A stretch of DNA of 64,000 bases from NCBI GenBank assembly GCA_015832175.1, contig WJXW01000010.1, positions 1,178,001 to 1,242,000 on the forward strand, given 5' to 3'. Positions 22,248 through 34,182 of this stretch are shown here, piece after piece. This DNA is from Paraphaeosphaeria minitans. Lineage: Eukaryota > Ascomycota > Dothideomycetes > Pleosporales > Didymosphaeriaceae. Both the position numbers and the translations under genes were made by a program. The number at the start of each line of letters is the position of its first letter. Positions within the stretch are counted from its first letter, which is position 1. The notes under the pieces are model-generated. The model did not search any database. It was not told where the DNA came from and saw nothing but the letters and a program-made list of their open reading frames with translations.

Positions 22248-23567
22248 TTATGAATGCCTTTGAACGAATGCTGATTGAATCGAATCAGCACATGTAAATG
22301 CATCAACTTGACCCTGTGCCCTCTTTGCAGGCTCATGGGCGGAGAAGCTGATGAAGAAAGGCACGCTGAGCATTGTCGGGTCTGGTTCTTCCAGGGCAGC
22401 GGCAGATGCCATTGCGCCAATACGCACGAGCCTTTCACGACGACTTTGGTCGTATATTGATTGGTAGTGAAGGTGTAGTGTTCTTGCCGATACGCTGCAC
22501 TTTTCCTGGAGGGCACGCTGCACTGGTTCCGCACATGTGCACTGCAATATGTGTAACTCTTCATGCGGGTCTGAAAATTCTGTTTGATGATGCGTTACGT
22601 GGTCCTCTGGTCGCAGCGGCGAGAAAAAGGTTTTGATGGCCAGATCGCGTACATGGTCCGTCGTTTCGGGAGCTTCTGATGGAAGAGACCACCACTGTTC
22701 CCAAAACAGTCGCGGACCTTGGCGGAGAATGAACCACGTCACCCAAGACTCACCTTTACGAATCATCCTCGGGGCGTCGATACCGTGTCCGAAATCAAAT
22801 GGCCATGTTGGGTCTTTCTTTGATACAGAGGCTACCGTGGATAGTTGCCGGGGCCGTTTCCCAACTCTCCATGCTCCTGAAAGTAGCATGAACATCATGA
22901 TGTAGTCCTCTGCCTCGTGCATAGATATTGTCTCGATTGATTGCAGTCGACGCTGCAATACCAGCTCCTCCCGGAGCCGCACAACCTCGGCTTCGTAGCG
23001 TGATGTGTGTACCATCAACCATGTGGCTTTCTTGTTCGACATTGAGAGGATATCCTGTGCATCCAATTTGTATATATCCGACGAGATAATGGACAGACGA
23101 CCCAGAACTCGCCATCCGTTGGCGACTCTACTGCGGAACACTGTACCAAGTGCATCTTCGGCTGCTATCCCAACTCTAGGGCCCATCGGCTGCTCCTCAA
23201 ATATGAGCCGATGTTTGTCGACCAAGATAGTCGCCAATTGGAGAGGAATTCTTTCTTTCAGCCACGTCAAGTTGTATTCGGAGGGAGCAGTAGGTGGCTC
23301 TAAAAGTAGCTTACTCCCCGGGAAGGTGCACCGGGCGACTGAGGGAATGATGTGGACAGAGTAGGTCGAGAAAACATTGCGAAAAATAGAGCATGTACCA
23401 CGCAAGGCAAAGATTTCGTCAATGCGACACTGGAAGAGTACAGCGATGAGAACGTCGTCGGGCAGATCGGTTAGGCGAAACGGCTGGCTGCCACGCGTGG
23501 GGTCAATCCGACGCTTGAATCCAGGAATGTTGTTGAGAAACCGGTGCCGCTTCACCTCGGGATACAT
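22248..23567 (-). CDS. F-box protein
   Basis: Single exon, 439 residues, ATG at 23567. An F-box lies at about residues 30-70 (FRLTDLPDDVLIAVLFQC..IFALRGTCSIFRNVFS), the Skp1-binding motif of SCF ubiquitin ligase substrate receptors. The rest shows no leucine-rich or WD repeats that I can recognise, and the substrate is unknown. Such orphan F-box genes are numerous and variable in filamentous fungi. No intron is needed. Confidence 0.75.
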   Translation of the reverse strand: MYPEVKRHRFLNNIPGFKRRIDPTRGSQPFRLTDLPDDVLIAVLFQCRIDEIFALRGTCSIFRNVFSTYSVHIIPSVARCTFPGSKLLLEPPTAPSEYNLTWLKERIPLQLATILVDKHRLIFEEQPMGPRVGIAAEDALGTVFRSRVANGWRVLGRLSIISSDIYKLDAQDILSMSNKKATWLMVHTSRYEAEVVRLREELVLQRRLQSIETISMHEAEDYIMMFMLLSGAWRVGKRPRQLSTVASVSKKDPTWPFDFGHGIDAPRMIRKGESWVTWFILRQGPRLFWEQWWSLPSEAPETTDHVRDLAIKTFFSPLRPEDHVTHHQTEFSDPHEELHILQCTCAEPVQRALQEKCSVSARTLHLHYQSIYDQSRRERLVRIGAMASAAALEEPDPTMLSVPFFISFSAHEPAKRAQGQVDAFTCADSIQSAFVQRHS

Positions 23568-24740
23568 ATCGGCTGTGATAATGCCAACGGGCTCGAAGAT
23601 ACCGTGTACGAGTGCACTCGAGCGTGTATGTCAATGCGTGTCGTGAACGCGTGGTAGTCTACTTCGTAGTGTAGGTAGGTAACGCAACTTCGGTGGCTCA
23701 TGGCCCGTGCTCTCGGTTGTGCCTTCTCCTCATCGGCTCAGTCCTATTCTCCAGCCATCGCAGCGCCAGCCTAATATATGATGTTAAAAATGCGCCTCTC
23801 TGTCCGAACCTTGCGATGGGCCAACCACTTTTTGCTCCGTCTGCCTGCTGCCGCAGAGATGGAGACCACAGTGGCTGACACAAAAAACTGGAGTTTAGCA
23901 CACCTCATCCTGTAGGTACCTAGGAACTCACTGTACAAAACAGGCGCAAATCTGTCGTCTGATAGCAGATTCCAACATTTCATAGTTACAAAGTCCAGGC
24001 TTTACTGTCACCCACTATGAACGATCGAGGCGACGCTCCTCTTATCTCCGGTGATACCTGAGGCTCTGCAGATATGCACAACAGATAACGGCAGCGTTAC
24101 TGGATTTTTTCCAGAGAATCACTTCCATATCGGCTTCGTATCTTTTACGACGCGAAGTATTGCCGACTAGCTGCACCTGGTTACAGACTCCTCACGAGCT
24201 GTGCTGATGGCCAACACGAACTCCGGGGATCAAGAGCCAACCTATTCCTATTGACTCCTGCAAACCTCGTATTTTCGCCTAACTTTGCCCAAACGCGTTC
24301 AGCGTACCTCAAACACTTCAATCAGCGCCAACGCGGGCAAAAAATGGCCTCGATAAATCATTGATGGATCAAGAAGCCGTGCACGATCTTACGGAAAAGG
24401 TTGCTTCAGCAAGTTCGAACAAATCCCGTACAATCCATCCGCTGGTGACTTGATTCTTTCCAGCTCTTGCCTCCTAAAATGGTACACGCAAGCCAAGAGG
24501 CGCTACCGTGCCAAAGCATCAGACATCGCCTACCCTTGACGCCACTAGGTCCAAGAAGGTACTCCCTACTTCCAATCTGTTCACCGGTATGAGTCTTCAA
24601 TGCTCGTCACTGGTTACGACGAGGGTGTCGAGCTGTCATTTGATCGAGCAGTGAGTGGTGGCTTCGCTGTAGGCCAGTCAGTGAAAGTCGATATATGTAC
24701 CTCGTGTCGGTCAGACCTCGAAGCCTCGAGTTCTTCCATC
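23568..24740. other. Divergent intergenic region
   Basis: Upstream of both the F-box gene (minus) and the cell-surface gene (plus). Contains TAGGTAGGTA at about 23665 and a short dispersed repeat at 23865-23930. No gene seen. Confidence 0.45.
23865..23930. repeat. Short dispersed repeat, copy A
   Basis: Resembles 50430-50490: both begin CCACAGTGGCTGAC(A/G)CAAAA, continue with CTGGA, and contain a C(T)CATCCTGTAG / TTATCCTGTAG block followed by GGAACTC, with small gaps. Confidence 0.6.
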
Positions 24741-26032
24741 ATGATGGTCTTCCAACTATCGCGCGCGACCATGATCTTTCAATTACCCGTTGCCCTACTA
24801 TCTATCTTAGCCTGTGTGTCTCTGGCAAACGTTATACCAGCCGATCCGACCATCACGCCCCCTGCGATTCTGCCAAGGCAGCTGGATGCGGCTTGGATTG
24901 GCTGGGTACAAGAAAATGGGACTTGTATGCTCACGTTGGTTGCAAATTGTTCTTGGATGAGTGTTGACAGATTGAAGGGACTTCGCAGTCATGCGATGCT
25001 GGCAACACCTGGTTCCAGTCAGGAAATTACGCACAATGTTGTGCGGAAACTTTGACAGCATGTCCCGCCCCGACGGCCTGTGTAAGAGGCAGTCAAATAT
25101 ATCCGTTCAGTGGCACGACCATCACCACTGCATGGTAGGTTTACCATACGAGACCGTGAGTTCGCTCATGCTGATCTATGGCAGCACCGAAAATTACAAC
25201 AACGCAACCTATAGTGTTTGTAATACCGTGTTTATCTTCGAGAGCTTCGGAGACTCCAACCCTAAGACCGATATCATCTGTGGCGACAAGTCGCAAGTCT
25301 GGAGCTACTATCGATCAGTCCCAGCTTCTGTTACCGAATCCCGTGAGTACCAATCCCGATACATATACAATGTCCAAGAACAAACCTACATCATTTATTA
25401 AACCCTAGAGGGCGATGGATGAGCACACGAAACCTAAGATAATGCACCAGCAGCAGACCTCTCAGCTAACGCCATGCTTAGCAGTTGCGAGCGGCGGATC
25501 CGAAAACAAGGGCGCGTCTGGATCCAAAGCTTGGATCGCCGGTGCCGTCGTAGGACCCATCGTTGGTATCGCACTCATCGCCCTCATTGTGTTTCTCCTC
25601 ATGCGCCGGCGCAAGAAAAACAAGCAGGCCAACGTATCACAAGCTGGAGGAGCAGCGATCGGTCCTCCCGGGGTGCAGCAACATTACAACGAGGCTAAAC
25701 CACAGCTCGCAACGCCTTCATACAATCAATCGCCTCCAGGCGCCAATGACACCTACAACCAGCAAGGGTACACGCAACAGCCCACTTCGCCGGCCCCCCA
25801 ATACCAGCAGCAATATCCTGCACCGAGTTCTTCACCGCCGCCACAGCAGCCATACGGTGCGACAGCTCCACCTATGAAACATCAGCAGAGCGCATACGTC
25901 GTGCAAGACGCCAAGTTTGGATACACGGCGCAGCAGCCACAACGCTCCAACGCGGCGGAGCTTGGAGGTGTCAGCACTCTGTTGGGCGGGAAGAATACGG
26001 CGGAACTTCCCTCAGGTGAGAGGGGGACGTAG
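24741..26032 (+). CDS. Single-pass cell-surface protein with Cys-rich ectodomain
   Basis: Exons 24741-24924, 24978-25134, 25185-25342, 25482-26032 give 349 residues, all GT-AG. An ATG cluster (24741, 24744, 24771) precedes a signal peptide (IFQLPVALLSILACVSLANV). The ectodomain (about 35-182) has eight Cys (SCDAG, QCCAET, TACPAP, TACVRG, CTENY, SVCNT, IICGD) and Asn glycosylation sites. One membrane helix at about 184-208 (WIAGAVVGPIVGIALIALIVF) is followed by RRRKKNK, a positive-inside flank. The cytosolic tail is Gln/Pro/Tyr-rich with repeated YNQ, QQ and PPPQQ runs. The plan is like that of fungal wall-stress sensors, but no WSC domain is present and I do not recognise the family. A small alternative acceptor choice at intron 1 would change only a few residues. 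Confidence 0.7.
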
Positions 26033-27434
26033 AAAAGTTTCCCGGGTGGGGTTGTACCATACCTACAATATCAAAACGAAAGAGTGAACACTTCTATTAC
26101 CTATTCAACGCCTGAAATGTACTTGACGAACAGGTGACACCCAGCTGCACACACTGCATGGCCATGACATTATACCCCTATCGCGTATGCATACTTGACC
26201 CCCACAACCTCGCTTTGCCCGAACTCGCGTCCTTCACCGAGGAACTGCCATCCGCATCACGTGCCGTCTGTAGGCACCTACGCACGTGACCCCACCTGCT
26301 GCCTCCCTAGCGCTCTGCCACGAGCCCGCTCGGACCACCAACCCACGTTTATAATCTCCCTCCCTCCCTCACCCTCTCTCTCCTCCCCATCCAAGTGCAA
26401 GGGCTTTAACCGCAGCAGTGAAGATTCGTCTGAGCTCGGTTTTTTGCTAGTTGAAAACTACAACTACGACCGCTTCTGTTGGCCCACTGGGTCGACAGGG
26501 AATCTTTTACGAAACAGTAGCTTACGGCAAGATTACTTTTCACTTTGTTGTTCGGCGAGGCTGGGCACGAGGGGAAGAGCGGAGTGGGTTGTGAAAGGGA
26601 GGAGCGCGTTGGATGTAGAGTGGATTTGGGCCGGCGGGGGTGTTGTGGGCGGCATGATTATGTATGGCGTATTGCTTCTCTAGAGACTGTGAGTTTGAGT
26701 ATGCGGACTAAGTGGGTGAAAGATATCACGATGCTAGAGGCTGTGTATAATGTAGAGAACACTACCTACCATGTATCGAACAGCCAGCTTCATGATCCAG
26801 GTCTAAGTCGACTTTCGCTAGCCCATGGTGGCTGCTCTCAAGCAGCTTCCCTTTGCGATATTCGCTGAACTTTCGCCGGTTCTATGAAGTGTTGGAATGG
26901 CAACGTGAGGCGTTGGCAGCAGATGCTGGTATCTGCGTCAGCATTCTAAACTTCTAAGCAATCTAGGGTAGGTATGATATGGCAACGGTGATACCCACTG
27001 GGGCTAACTGATAAGGCTCTAGCTGTACAAAGAACACCTACCTTCGCAATCGTGTGTACTCTGAATGGGGACTGTGATGTGCGGACTAGGGAGTCGTTGA
27101 TCCAATCGGCTGCGCTAGCTCGTGCAGGGATCCGCTGCTACGGTACCTACCTAGGTAAGTACCTGCCGGTTGTCATTGAAACCTCCCAACCATCTGTCAT
27201 CCCATTTTCAGAGTACAGTCAGTTGAGTTGGGGGAGTCGGGTCATGTTCTGAAGCTGAAGCGAAGAATGGATGTTGCATCCTGCGCAAGTTGCTCCTTCT
27301 GGCCATGAATGACACAACTACCTACGGCATGCAGGCGCGAAGGCGCGTGGCTTGGCCAGGGCTTGGATAACCTCATGCGTTTTCCCGCCCTCTCAGTTGG
27401 TCCTGCATCCTCAACTCTCGCTTCACATTTGATT
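26033..27434. other. Intergenic region, no gene recognised
   Basis: The frames present are low-complexity. TAGGTACC-type sequence (GGTACCTACCTAGGTAAGTACC) lies near 27141-27162. The 3' end is the upstream region of the GH76 gene. Confidence 0.45.
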
Positions 27435-29402
27435 ATGTTAATCCAATTCTCGGGCTGGCGGCAGCGGACAGTAGCCTTGTTATTTCTTGGGCTGCAGGCA
27501 GCCTCGGTGGCTGGCAAGACTCGTAAGTGATATGCTCCCGACAAGACAGCAGTCAGTTGTTCGGTCAGACACTGGCTGGCCTGAACTTCTTCTCGGTGTT
27601 CTCCTAGAGGATATGACCGGTGTCCGGGCGTATATTCTTGCAATGTTTTAACAAAGTCAGATCACCAGGATGTATTCCAGCCAGACTCTCCAGCCGAATC
27701 TAGTGAATCACCACTTACACATATTGCTACCGACTCCCATACACTTCACGACCTCCACAATGCTCTATCTGTAATGCAAACCCAGTACTTCTCCCTCTGG
27801 CTTGGGAAATGGGCCACAGCAATAGACTGGACCGCCGCAGTCACAGGCACCCACCTTGCCGCAACGCTTCGCTCGCTATCGGATTCTCTTTCTTACACCA
27901 TGCCCGGCACTTTCGATAAGAATGGGAAGTTAGATGTAGAAGCGCAGGTGGTAGAAAGCGAGGTTAACAAGTACTTCGGACATCTTATAACATACTACTT
28001 CGGACAGGACTACTTCGCCATCCGCATGGAGGCTTTTGACGACATGCTGTGGGTAGTGCTAGGGTGGCTCGAAGTGATCCAGCTCATCAACACACACTCC
28101 AAGAAACACTACTCAGACGACGGACATGGGAAAAGAGCCTGGCATGCACAGCAATTTATACCCGCATTTGCGCACCGCGCACGCGTGTTCTACGAGCTGG
28201 CAGAGGAAGGGTGGGACTGGGAACTCTGCGGCGGAGGCATGACGTGGAACCCGCGCCTCCTCCCGTACAAGAATGCAATCACGAACCAGCTGTACATCTC
28301 CGCAAGCGTCAGCATGTATCTCCATTTCCCCGGCGACGACAATTGCTCGCCCTTCCTAGGGGCCGCGGAAAGGCAGCACCCGGACTGGACTCTACGCTAC
28401 GCAAAAGAGCAAGGCTCAATGTCCGCATGCTTGGAGTCGGACCACGAGCCAGATTACGACCCCGTGTATCTGCAAAATGCAATGGATGGCTACGACTGGC
28501 TCACAAACAGCGGCATGCGAAACGAGGAGGGCCTCTACACCGACGGCTTCCACATCCGCGGGTATGCGCAGAATCACAGCAAAACAGCGTGCGACGAGCG
28601 CAACGAAATGGTGTATACGTACAATCAAGGTGTCATCCTATCAGGTCTCCGAGGGCTGTGGGAAGCAACAGGGAACCTCTCCTACCTCGAAGACGGCCAC
28701 AAGCTTGTGGCAAACGTGATACGTGCGACTGGGTGGACGACGACGACGTTTTCTCCTGTCTCCTTCACACACGGTCATTCCGCAAATTCAACGGCGACGA
28801 AAGCAACGCAGGCACGCGGCACACTCGGCACCAACGGCATCTTAACTGAACTGTGCGACCCATCCGCCACATGCAGCCAGGACAGCCAGACATTCAAAGG
28901 CATCTTCTTCCACCACCTGACCGCCTTCTGCACCCCGCTGCCTACACAGCCCGCAAGGAGGGGTAAGACGCACGGAGCGAGCTATGAGGTGGCTTTTCTA
29001 CATCGGAGGTCGTGCGACGCGTATGCGCCCTGGGTGGTGCGGAACGCCCGGGCTGCGCGCAGGACGCGTGATGCGGAGGGGGAGTTTGGCATGTGGTGGG
29101 GTGCTAAATACGACCCGGCAGCAGAAAACGAGGACGAAGGGGGTGTGCTGCCGAGGGGCGCGCTGGATTATAGGAATGATCCCAGGGTTCTTGGGACGGG
29201 GAATCTTTCAGCGACACTCGAGGATGCGAGTGGCGAGACGATAAGCAAGCGGAGGGTGATGGACGCCGGCGATCCGAATGGGCGGGGTCGAGGGCGGACG
29301 GTCGAGACGCAAGGCGGGGGCGTCGCGGTTGTGAGGGCGATGTGGGAGTTTCTGAAGTGGAGGGAGGCTTATGACGACGAGATGGCTGCTCTTGAGCTGT
29401 AA
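27435..29402 (+). CDS. Secreted glycoside hydrolase family 76 protein (alpha-1,6-mannanase type)
   Basis: Exons 27435-27522 and 27610-29402 give 626 residues. Exon 1 encodes a signal peptide (RTVALLFLGLQAASVAG); an in-frame ATG at 27375 is an alternative start. The intron ends at an AG four bases after a TAG; only that acceptor keeps the frame open. GH76 features are the acidic pair in EAFDDMLWVVLGWLE, WELCGGGMTWNP, YKNAITNQLYISASVSMYL and YTYNQGVILSGLRGLWEATG. The family cleaves alpha-1,6-mannose backbones or, in the Dfg5/Dcw1 branch, attaches GPI proteins to the wall. This sequence lacks an obvious GPI tail, so it is more like the secreted branch. The C-terminus from about residue 530 is Arg/Gly-rich and poorly conserved in appearance. 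Confidence 0.85.
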
Positions 29403-29904
29403 GTCTTCATGCGAGAACACTCCCGCCTGGAAGTGCAAATCCAGGACGCGCGGTGGTTTCATTCTATTTTCGAATTTGCAGCATTTGGCCGTCGCATTGC
29501 ATATCCGCGCGGTCTACTCACCTCTGGCCAAGTCTAGCGTCGACGCGACGTACAACGCAGCGAGCGCTACAGTGGCACAAGTCAACAAGGAACAACACAC
29601 CTCATTTGGAGAAGACACTCGAATTCTGCATGGGTATATACGATCTAAGCCTCAATTGACAATCCACCCAGGGCCGCCATAGCGCTCCTCACGCCCTGGA
29701 ATTCCACGTCCGCCTCCACGCTCCTCTCCGCCTCTGCCGTCCTCATTGTCCCGCTTCTCTCCCCCCTACTCTTCTAAAAACGGTCCCCCTCCCCGTCCAC
29801 CCCTAAGCGAACCCGACAATTATCTCCAGAACACCACATGGCATCGAGAGATAAACCTTCTGCTTCAGTTGGGATTTGCAGTTCTCCATCACAGTATCGG
29901 TACG
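29403..29904. other. Convergent spacer
   Basis: Shared 3' flanks of the GH76 gene and the importin gene. No gene seen. Confidence 0.5.
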
Positions 29905-32900
29905 CTACATGATTCCCAAATCGCCAAACCCCTTCAGCACATCCTTATCCACACGGCTCAGCCAGTCTTCCTGGAACCGTGCCTCGCCGCCCACGGATTG
30001 GATAGCGCCCTGCAGATGCTCGCGCACAAAGGTGACGAGGTTGAGGCGGTGGACGGGGTCGGAGTAGAGGAGTATGCGTTTGCGGGCGTCCTCTGGGGCT
30101 TCGGGTTCGATCGGGGCGTAGGGGTTGGGTTCGTCGGGCCAGTAGAGCGAGCTGTATTGGTTAGCAAACTTTTACGATACATTCCCGTACTAGATGTATG
30201 CAAGACGGGAGTGAAGAGGGAGAAGAGAGGAAGGGGAAGTGCACGTACTCCGCTGTCTTGTCGTCCATGCCATCCAGCAACTCGCCCAGCACATCCGTCC
30301 ACATCGCCACCAGACTCTGCAGGCGGCCCAGAATCCACGGCGCACCCGTCTCCAGGAGGCGCGTCAGCACGAGCGTCATGAGCTTCTTGTTCGGCGGGTC
30401 GCCGATGTTCTCGATATGGCTGAACCACTCCTCCAGCAGCCAGTGGAGCGTCTTCTCCAGCTCGGCGCCGCCGACCGAGGACAGTGCCTCGAGTAGAATC
30501 GCGGGAGAAGCCAACCCGATGCGGGCCAGGACCGAGAAGTAGTCTGTCTCTACCACGCCATCGACGGCGCGGGATGGCATTTCGCGCAGTGGACCATGAG
30601 ACTGGTGGTGACTCCAGGCGCCGTGCACGCCCTGCAATACCTTTGCGAGGAAGTTGGACGAGATGAGGTCGCCGACGAGCACTTTGGTGGCTTGTTCGCC
30701 GCCGAGATCGTCTGCGCCGCGGATGATGCACATCATGAGGTGCGAGACGGCGCCGCTGGCTTCGGGCTTCAAGTTGCCCAATAGATCAGACAGACAGCGG
30801 ATCAGTTCCGGGCGGAAGTTGTCGGCGAGGACGGCCGCGGGGGCGAGGAGTAGATACGCTTCGGCGATATCGATGGCTTTGCGGAGGGTGTCGTTATCCA
30901 TTGAGAATAACGGGATTAAGTATTGGAGGAGGTTCAGGAGCTCTGGGGACGTGGGTTCGGGAGCAGAGGGTGTCTGCGCGATGATGGACGACCACAGATC
31001 GAGTGCGTCCTCTAGCAGGTAGACCTGCGTATCAGAGCCGGGCTCAATGGCGCTTTGTATGATGGGGAGGAAAGAGACGTGGAAGGAGCGGGACCCGGCT
31101 TTCATCGCGTTCGTTAGGCGGGAGAGGATGGTGAGAATGGCCTGTTTCATGAGGTGCTCTTCGCCGGACTGCTCCCACAACGGTGGGAGGAGAGCGATGA
31201 TGCTGTTCGCATATGGCGTAATCTGTAAAACGTCAAAAAAGTCTCCGCTAGACACCTAATGATACTCACGTTGTGTTCAAGCCTCTCCACAATAATGCTG
31301 ATTGTGTTCAGCAGCGCCATCTTCGTCTCTTGAAGTTCAACCTCCTGCACCAGGGCCATGAGTCTATCCAAAATCCCCGGTGCATACGGCACGAAATTGT
31401 CGGCCCTGAACTCCCATTCGTCTGCGATTTGATGAAACTTCCTACCAGCGGTAACTCGAACGACTAGGTCATTGAGCGGGTCGTTTTTGTTCATCAAATG
31501 CTCAAAAATCTGATACACAATTGGTTTCTTTTCCATCGCAATCTTGATGGCGATCCACTGGGAAAGTATGATCGCAATGCGGCGTCGAATGATATTGTAA
31601 CCCGGCTTCTGCTTCTGGGCCTCCTGCACCAACGTGTTGGTAATGAAGGTGTCGAAATCAACGTGATCGTGGAGTACGTCGGCCGCTAGACCAATGGCAG
31701 TGTAGACGGAGTCCTTGAAGAGCACGTCCTCGTTGTCCGGTGCTGTCCAAAGTTAGCATGCGCAAATTTTTGGGTCGAGCGGGTACTCACTCGCGACTGT
31801 CTGGAAGACTTGAAGAAGGGGCTGGATGATCAAATCTTTGAAATTCTTCGCAAGATCTAGGAATAGTTTCTCTGCGCAAGGCCGGATCGCAAATTCCCAA
31901 TCCTCGGCGCCTTCTTCCATCTTCTCCCATTCGTCAGGTTCTTCTTCCCACATGCGGAGGTCGCTAGGTCGGAACACGAAGAAACGCGAAACAAGGGTAG
32001 ACACCATCTCGCGGACGAGATGGTCAGTCAGAAGCTCTTGCTTGACCATCTGTACAGCCTTGGTGCGCTCGTCTTTCTCTTGTTGCTGACGGTAGCGGAA
32101 GGTCTGCACTGGATAAAAGACCATCTTCACGCATGCGCGAACAACCAGCAACCCTTTCAAGCCCAAGCGCTCAAATATGGGTGCGTCGTCTTCTTCGTCG
32201 CCGTCGGTGCCGATCTTGGCATCATCCACTGATTTTGAGCCCCAGGTCTCACCAAGACGAGAAACCAGACCCCAATACGCACGAACCAGGTCTATCGAGT
32301 CGGGCATGAGAACGAAGTCTGCGGGATGCGTTGTCGCCATGAAGTAGTGAAACTTAGAGAGCTGCATCAGGTGCTTTTCCACAAGTTTGCGAACTGGCGG
32401 CGCAAGCATGCTATCCTCTTGGACATATGGAATGAAGTCGCCGAAGAAGGTGCGCGAGATTGTCCACAGCTCGTGTACGTCCTTTTCTCGCCCTGGAAAG
32501 TCATAGCTGCTCACAACAAGGCGGCGTATGATCTTGATCGCAATCAAGCTGTTCTCGATATCTAAGAGGGCTCCTCCTTCATCGTCTCCTCCCTCGCGGA
32601 AGAAGTTTTGCCAGCTTCGCACGTTGCTCACGTAAATGGTTCCTAGTACGTTCAGAATCTCGGGCGCAATATTGTGGAGATTCTCTCGCGTCCGCCGTAA
32701 TCGTCCCGTGGACAGCTCTTTGACAATGTACAGCAGGAGAAGGAGCGCTCGGGGCAGCTGGAGGCGGAAGGCGGAAGGCTCGGTCGAGGCGCGGAGGAAC
32801 TGGATGAGTTGCTCAAAAACATCGGGCCTACGAAGTGTGAGAAGTTGCGGTACATGGAACTCTATCGAACAATTACCAGTCATTTGGATACTCGAAGCGG

Positions 32901-33388
32901 ACGATTTTAGCGACCATGAGAGCATTCTGCACGGCCAGGCGACTGTCTGCCTCGTTGACTGCGCTCTCGAGCAGGTGAACACGGATGGTGTTCCTGTCCT
33001 CCTTGTTGACAGCACTATTACAAGTCAGAGTGTGTTCCCACGCATTGTCTATGGGGCGGGAGACATACTTCTGAGCTGTCTTGCGCCAGTACTTGTCGAT
33101 GCCGTTCTTGAGCTGGATGATGGCGAGGTACCGAACTTCGTACGGGAGGGACTTGTCCAGAAAGACAGCCTGGACACGTCAGCTAGGTATCCATATCGAC
33201 TTCGGAGAGCATACCTGTAACAAGGGATAGTATCCCCGCGCCTTCTCCCACTCCTGCAGCTGCTTCGTGCCCGTCTGTATCTGGTGCGGGTTCGTCGAAG
33301 ACGCAGAGCGTAGGACATGGAAGAGGATGCCCTCGGTCAGAGGGTTCGCCTCGGCAGGCACCTCAATGGCGTTGGACTCAACATCCAT
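29905..33388 (-). CDS. KAP120: Karyopherin beta, Kap120/importin-11 type
   Basis: Exons in transcript order: 33215-33388, 33069-33169, 32877-33014, 31791-32827, 31270-31742, 30249-31222, 29905-30151; all introns GT-AG and about 45-100 bp. 1047 residues, close to yeast Kap120. The importin-beta N-terminal domain is visible at about residues 30-105 (ATG-proximal IQTGTKQLQEWEKARGYYPLLQ, then SLPYEVRYLAIIQLKNGIDKYWRK), followed by VRFEYPNDWPDVFEQL, where the splice between 32877 and 32827 rebuilds the typical DWP. The remainder is alpha-helical HEAT-type sequence ending in DWLSRVDKDVLKGFGDLGIM. It is predicted to carry cargo such as ribosome assembly factors into the nucleus in a Ran-dependent way. 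It is divergent from PEX2. Confidence 0.92.
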
Positions 33389-34182
33389 GGCTGCAATCTC
33401 TCAAAGACCAAAGTGCACGAGTCGGCGTCGTGGTGGGGTCATGCGAGCTTTTGAGCAAGCGCGATTCAGCGGCGGTCTGTATATGTGGGGTGGTGCGGTG
33501 CGGGCCACGGGTGCGTTGGCAGCGTCCTTTTGAAGGTCGAACGAGTCCCGCTCACCCAGGAACTCGGAGCGAGCATGAGGCACAAGCTGTGAGAGATTGT
33601 TTACTGGCGGCCGTACACGATAGAGGTCGAAAAAGTGCCCCGCGGTGCTCCCTATCAACATCACCCAGCATGCCTGCTCCGAAGCACACAGGCGCGTCGG
33701 GGAATCGCGTCCCGCAGCTGCTCGTGACACTCTCCGGAAGTTTCGAGATGGACAGAACAGAAGATTCAATACGCTGCGAGGGCCAAACCACTGAACAGCC
33801 AACTCTCGCGGATCGCCTGTTTTGCTCCTACATAGCTGCGCACAGCTTGAGCAGTAGACTATCTAGGTACCAGCAATCGCCGACAACCAGCTCGGCCCAA
33901 TGAACCTCGGCCCAACCGTCTGTACCTACATCACGCTATCACGACGTCTACCTCTAGACAAACCACCCCCGCCGCTGTCCAGCGCATTCGCGTCCTACAC
34001 CTGGCGCACTCCTCTCGAATGACCGTGGGCACTGGCGATACAGTGTTCCCCTTCAGGTTCTAGATACCCACAGTAGCTCAAGTGGCCCAGGGACAATTGT
34101 CCCGAGTCCGACCCACGGAAAGCGTACACGTACATCCATCCCGTCGGCACTTTTACATCAGAGATACCCTCTCAATGCCCCA
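33389..34182. promoter_or_regulatory. Divergent promoter region, KAP120 and PEX2
   Basis: 794 bp between two start codons facing away from each other. No TATA box is obvious, as is common for housekeeping genes. The short frames inside are not protein-like. Confidence 0.5.
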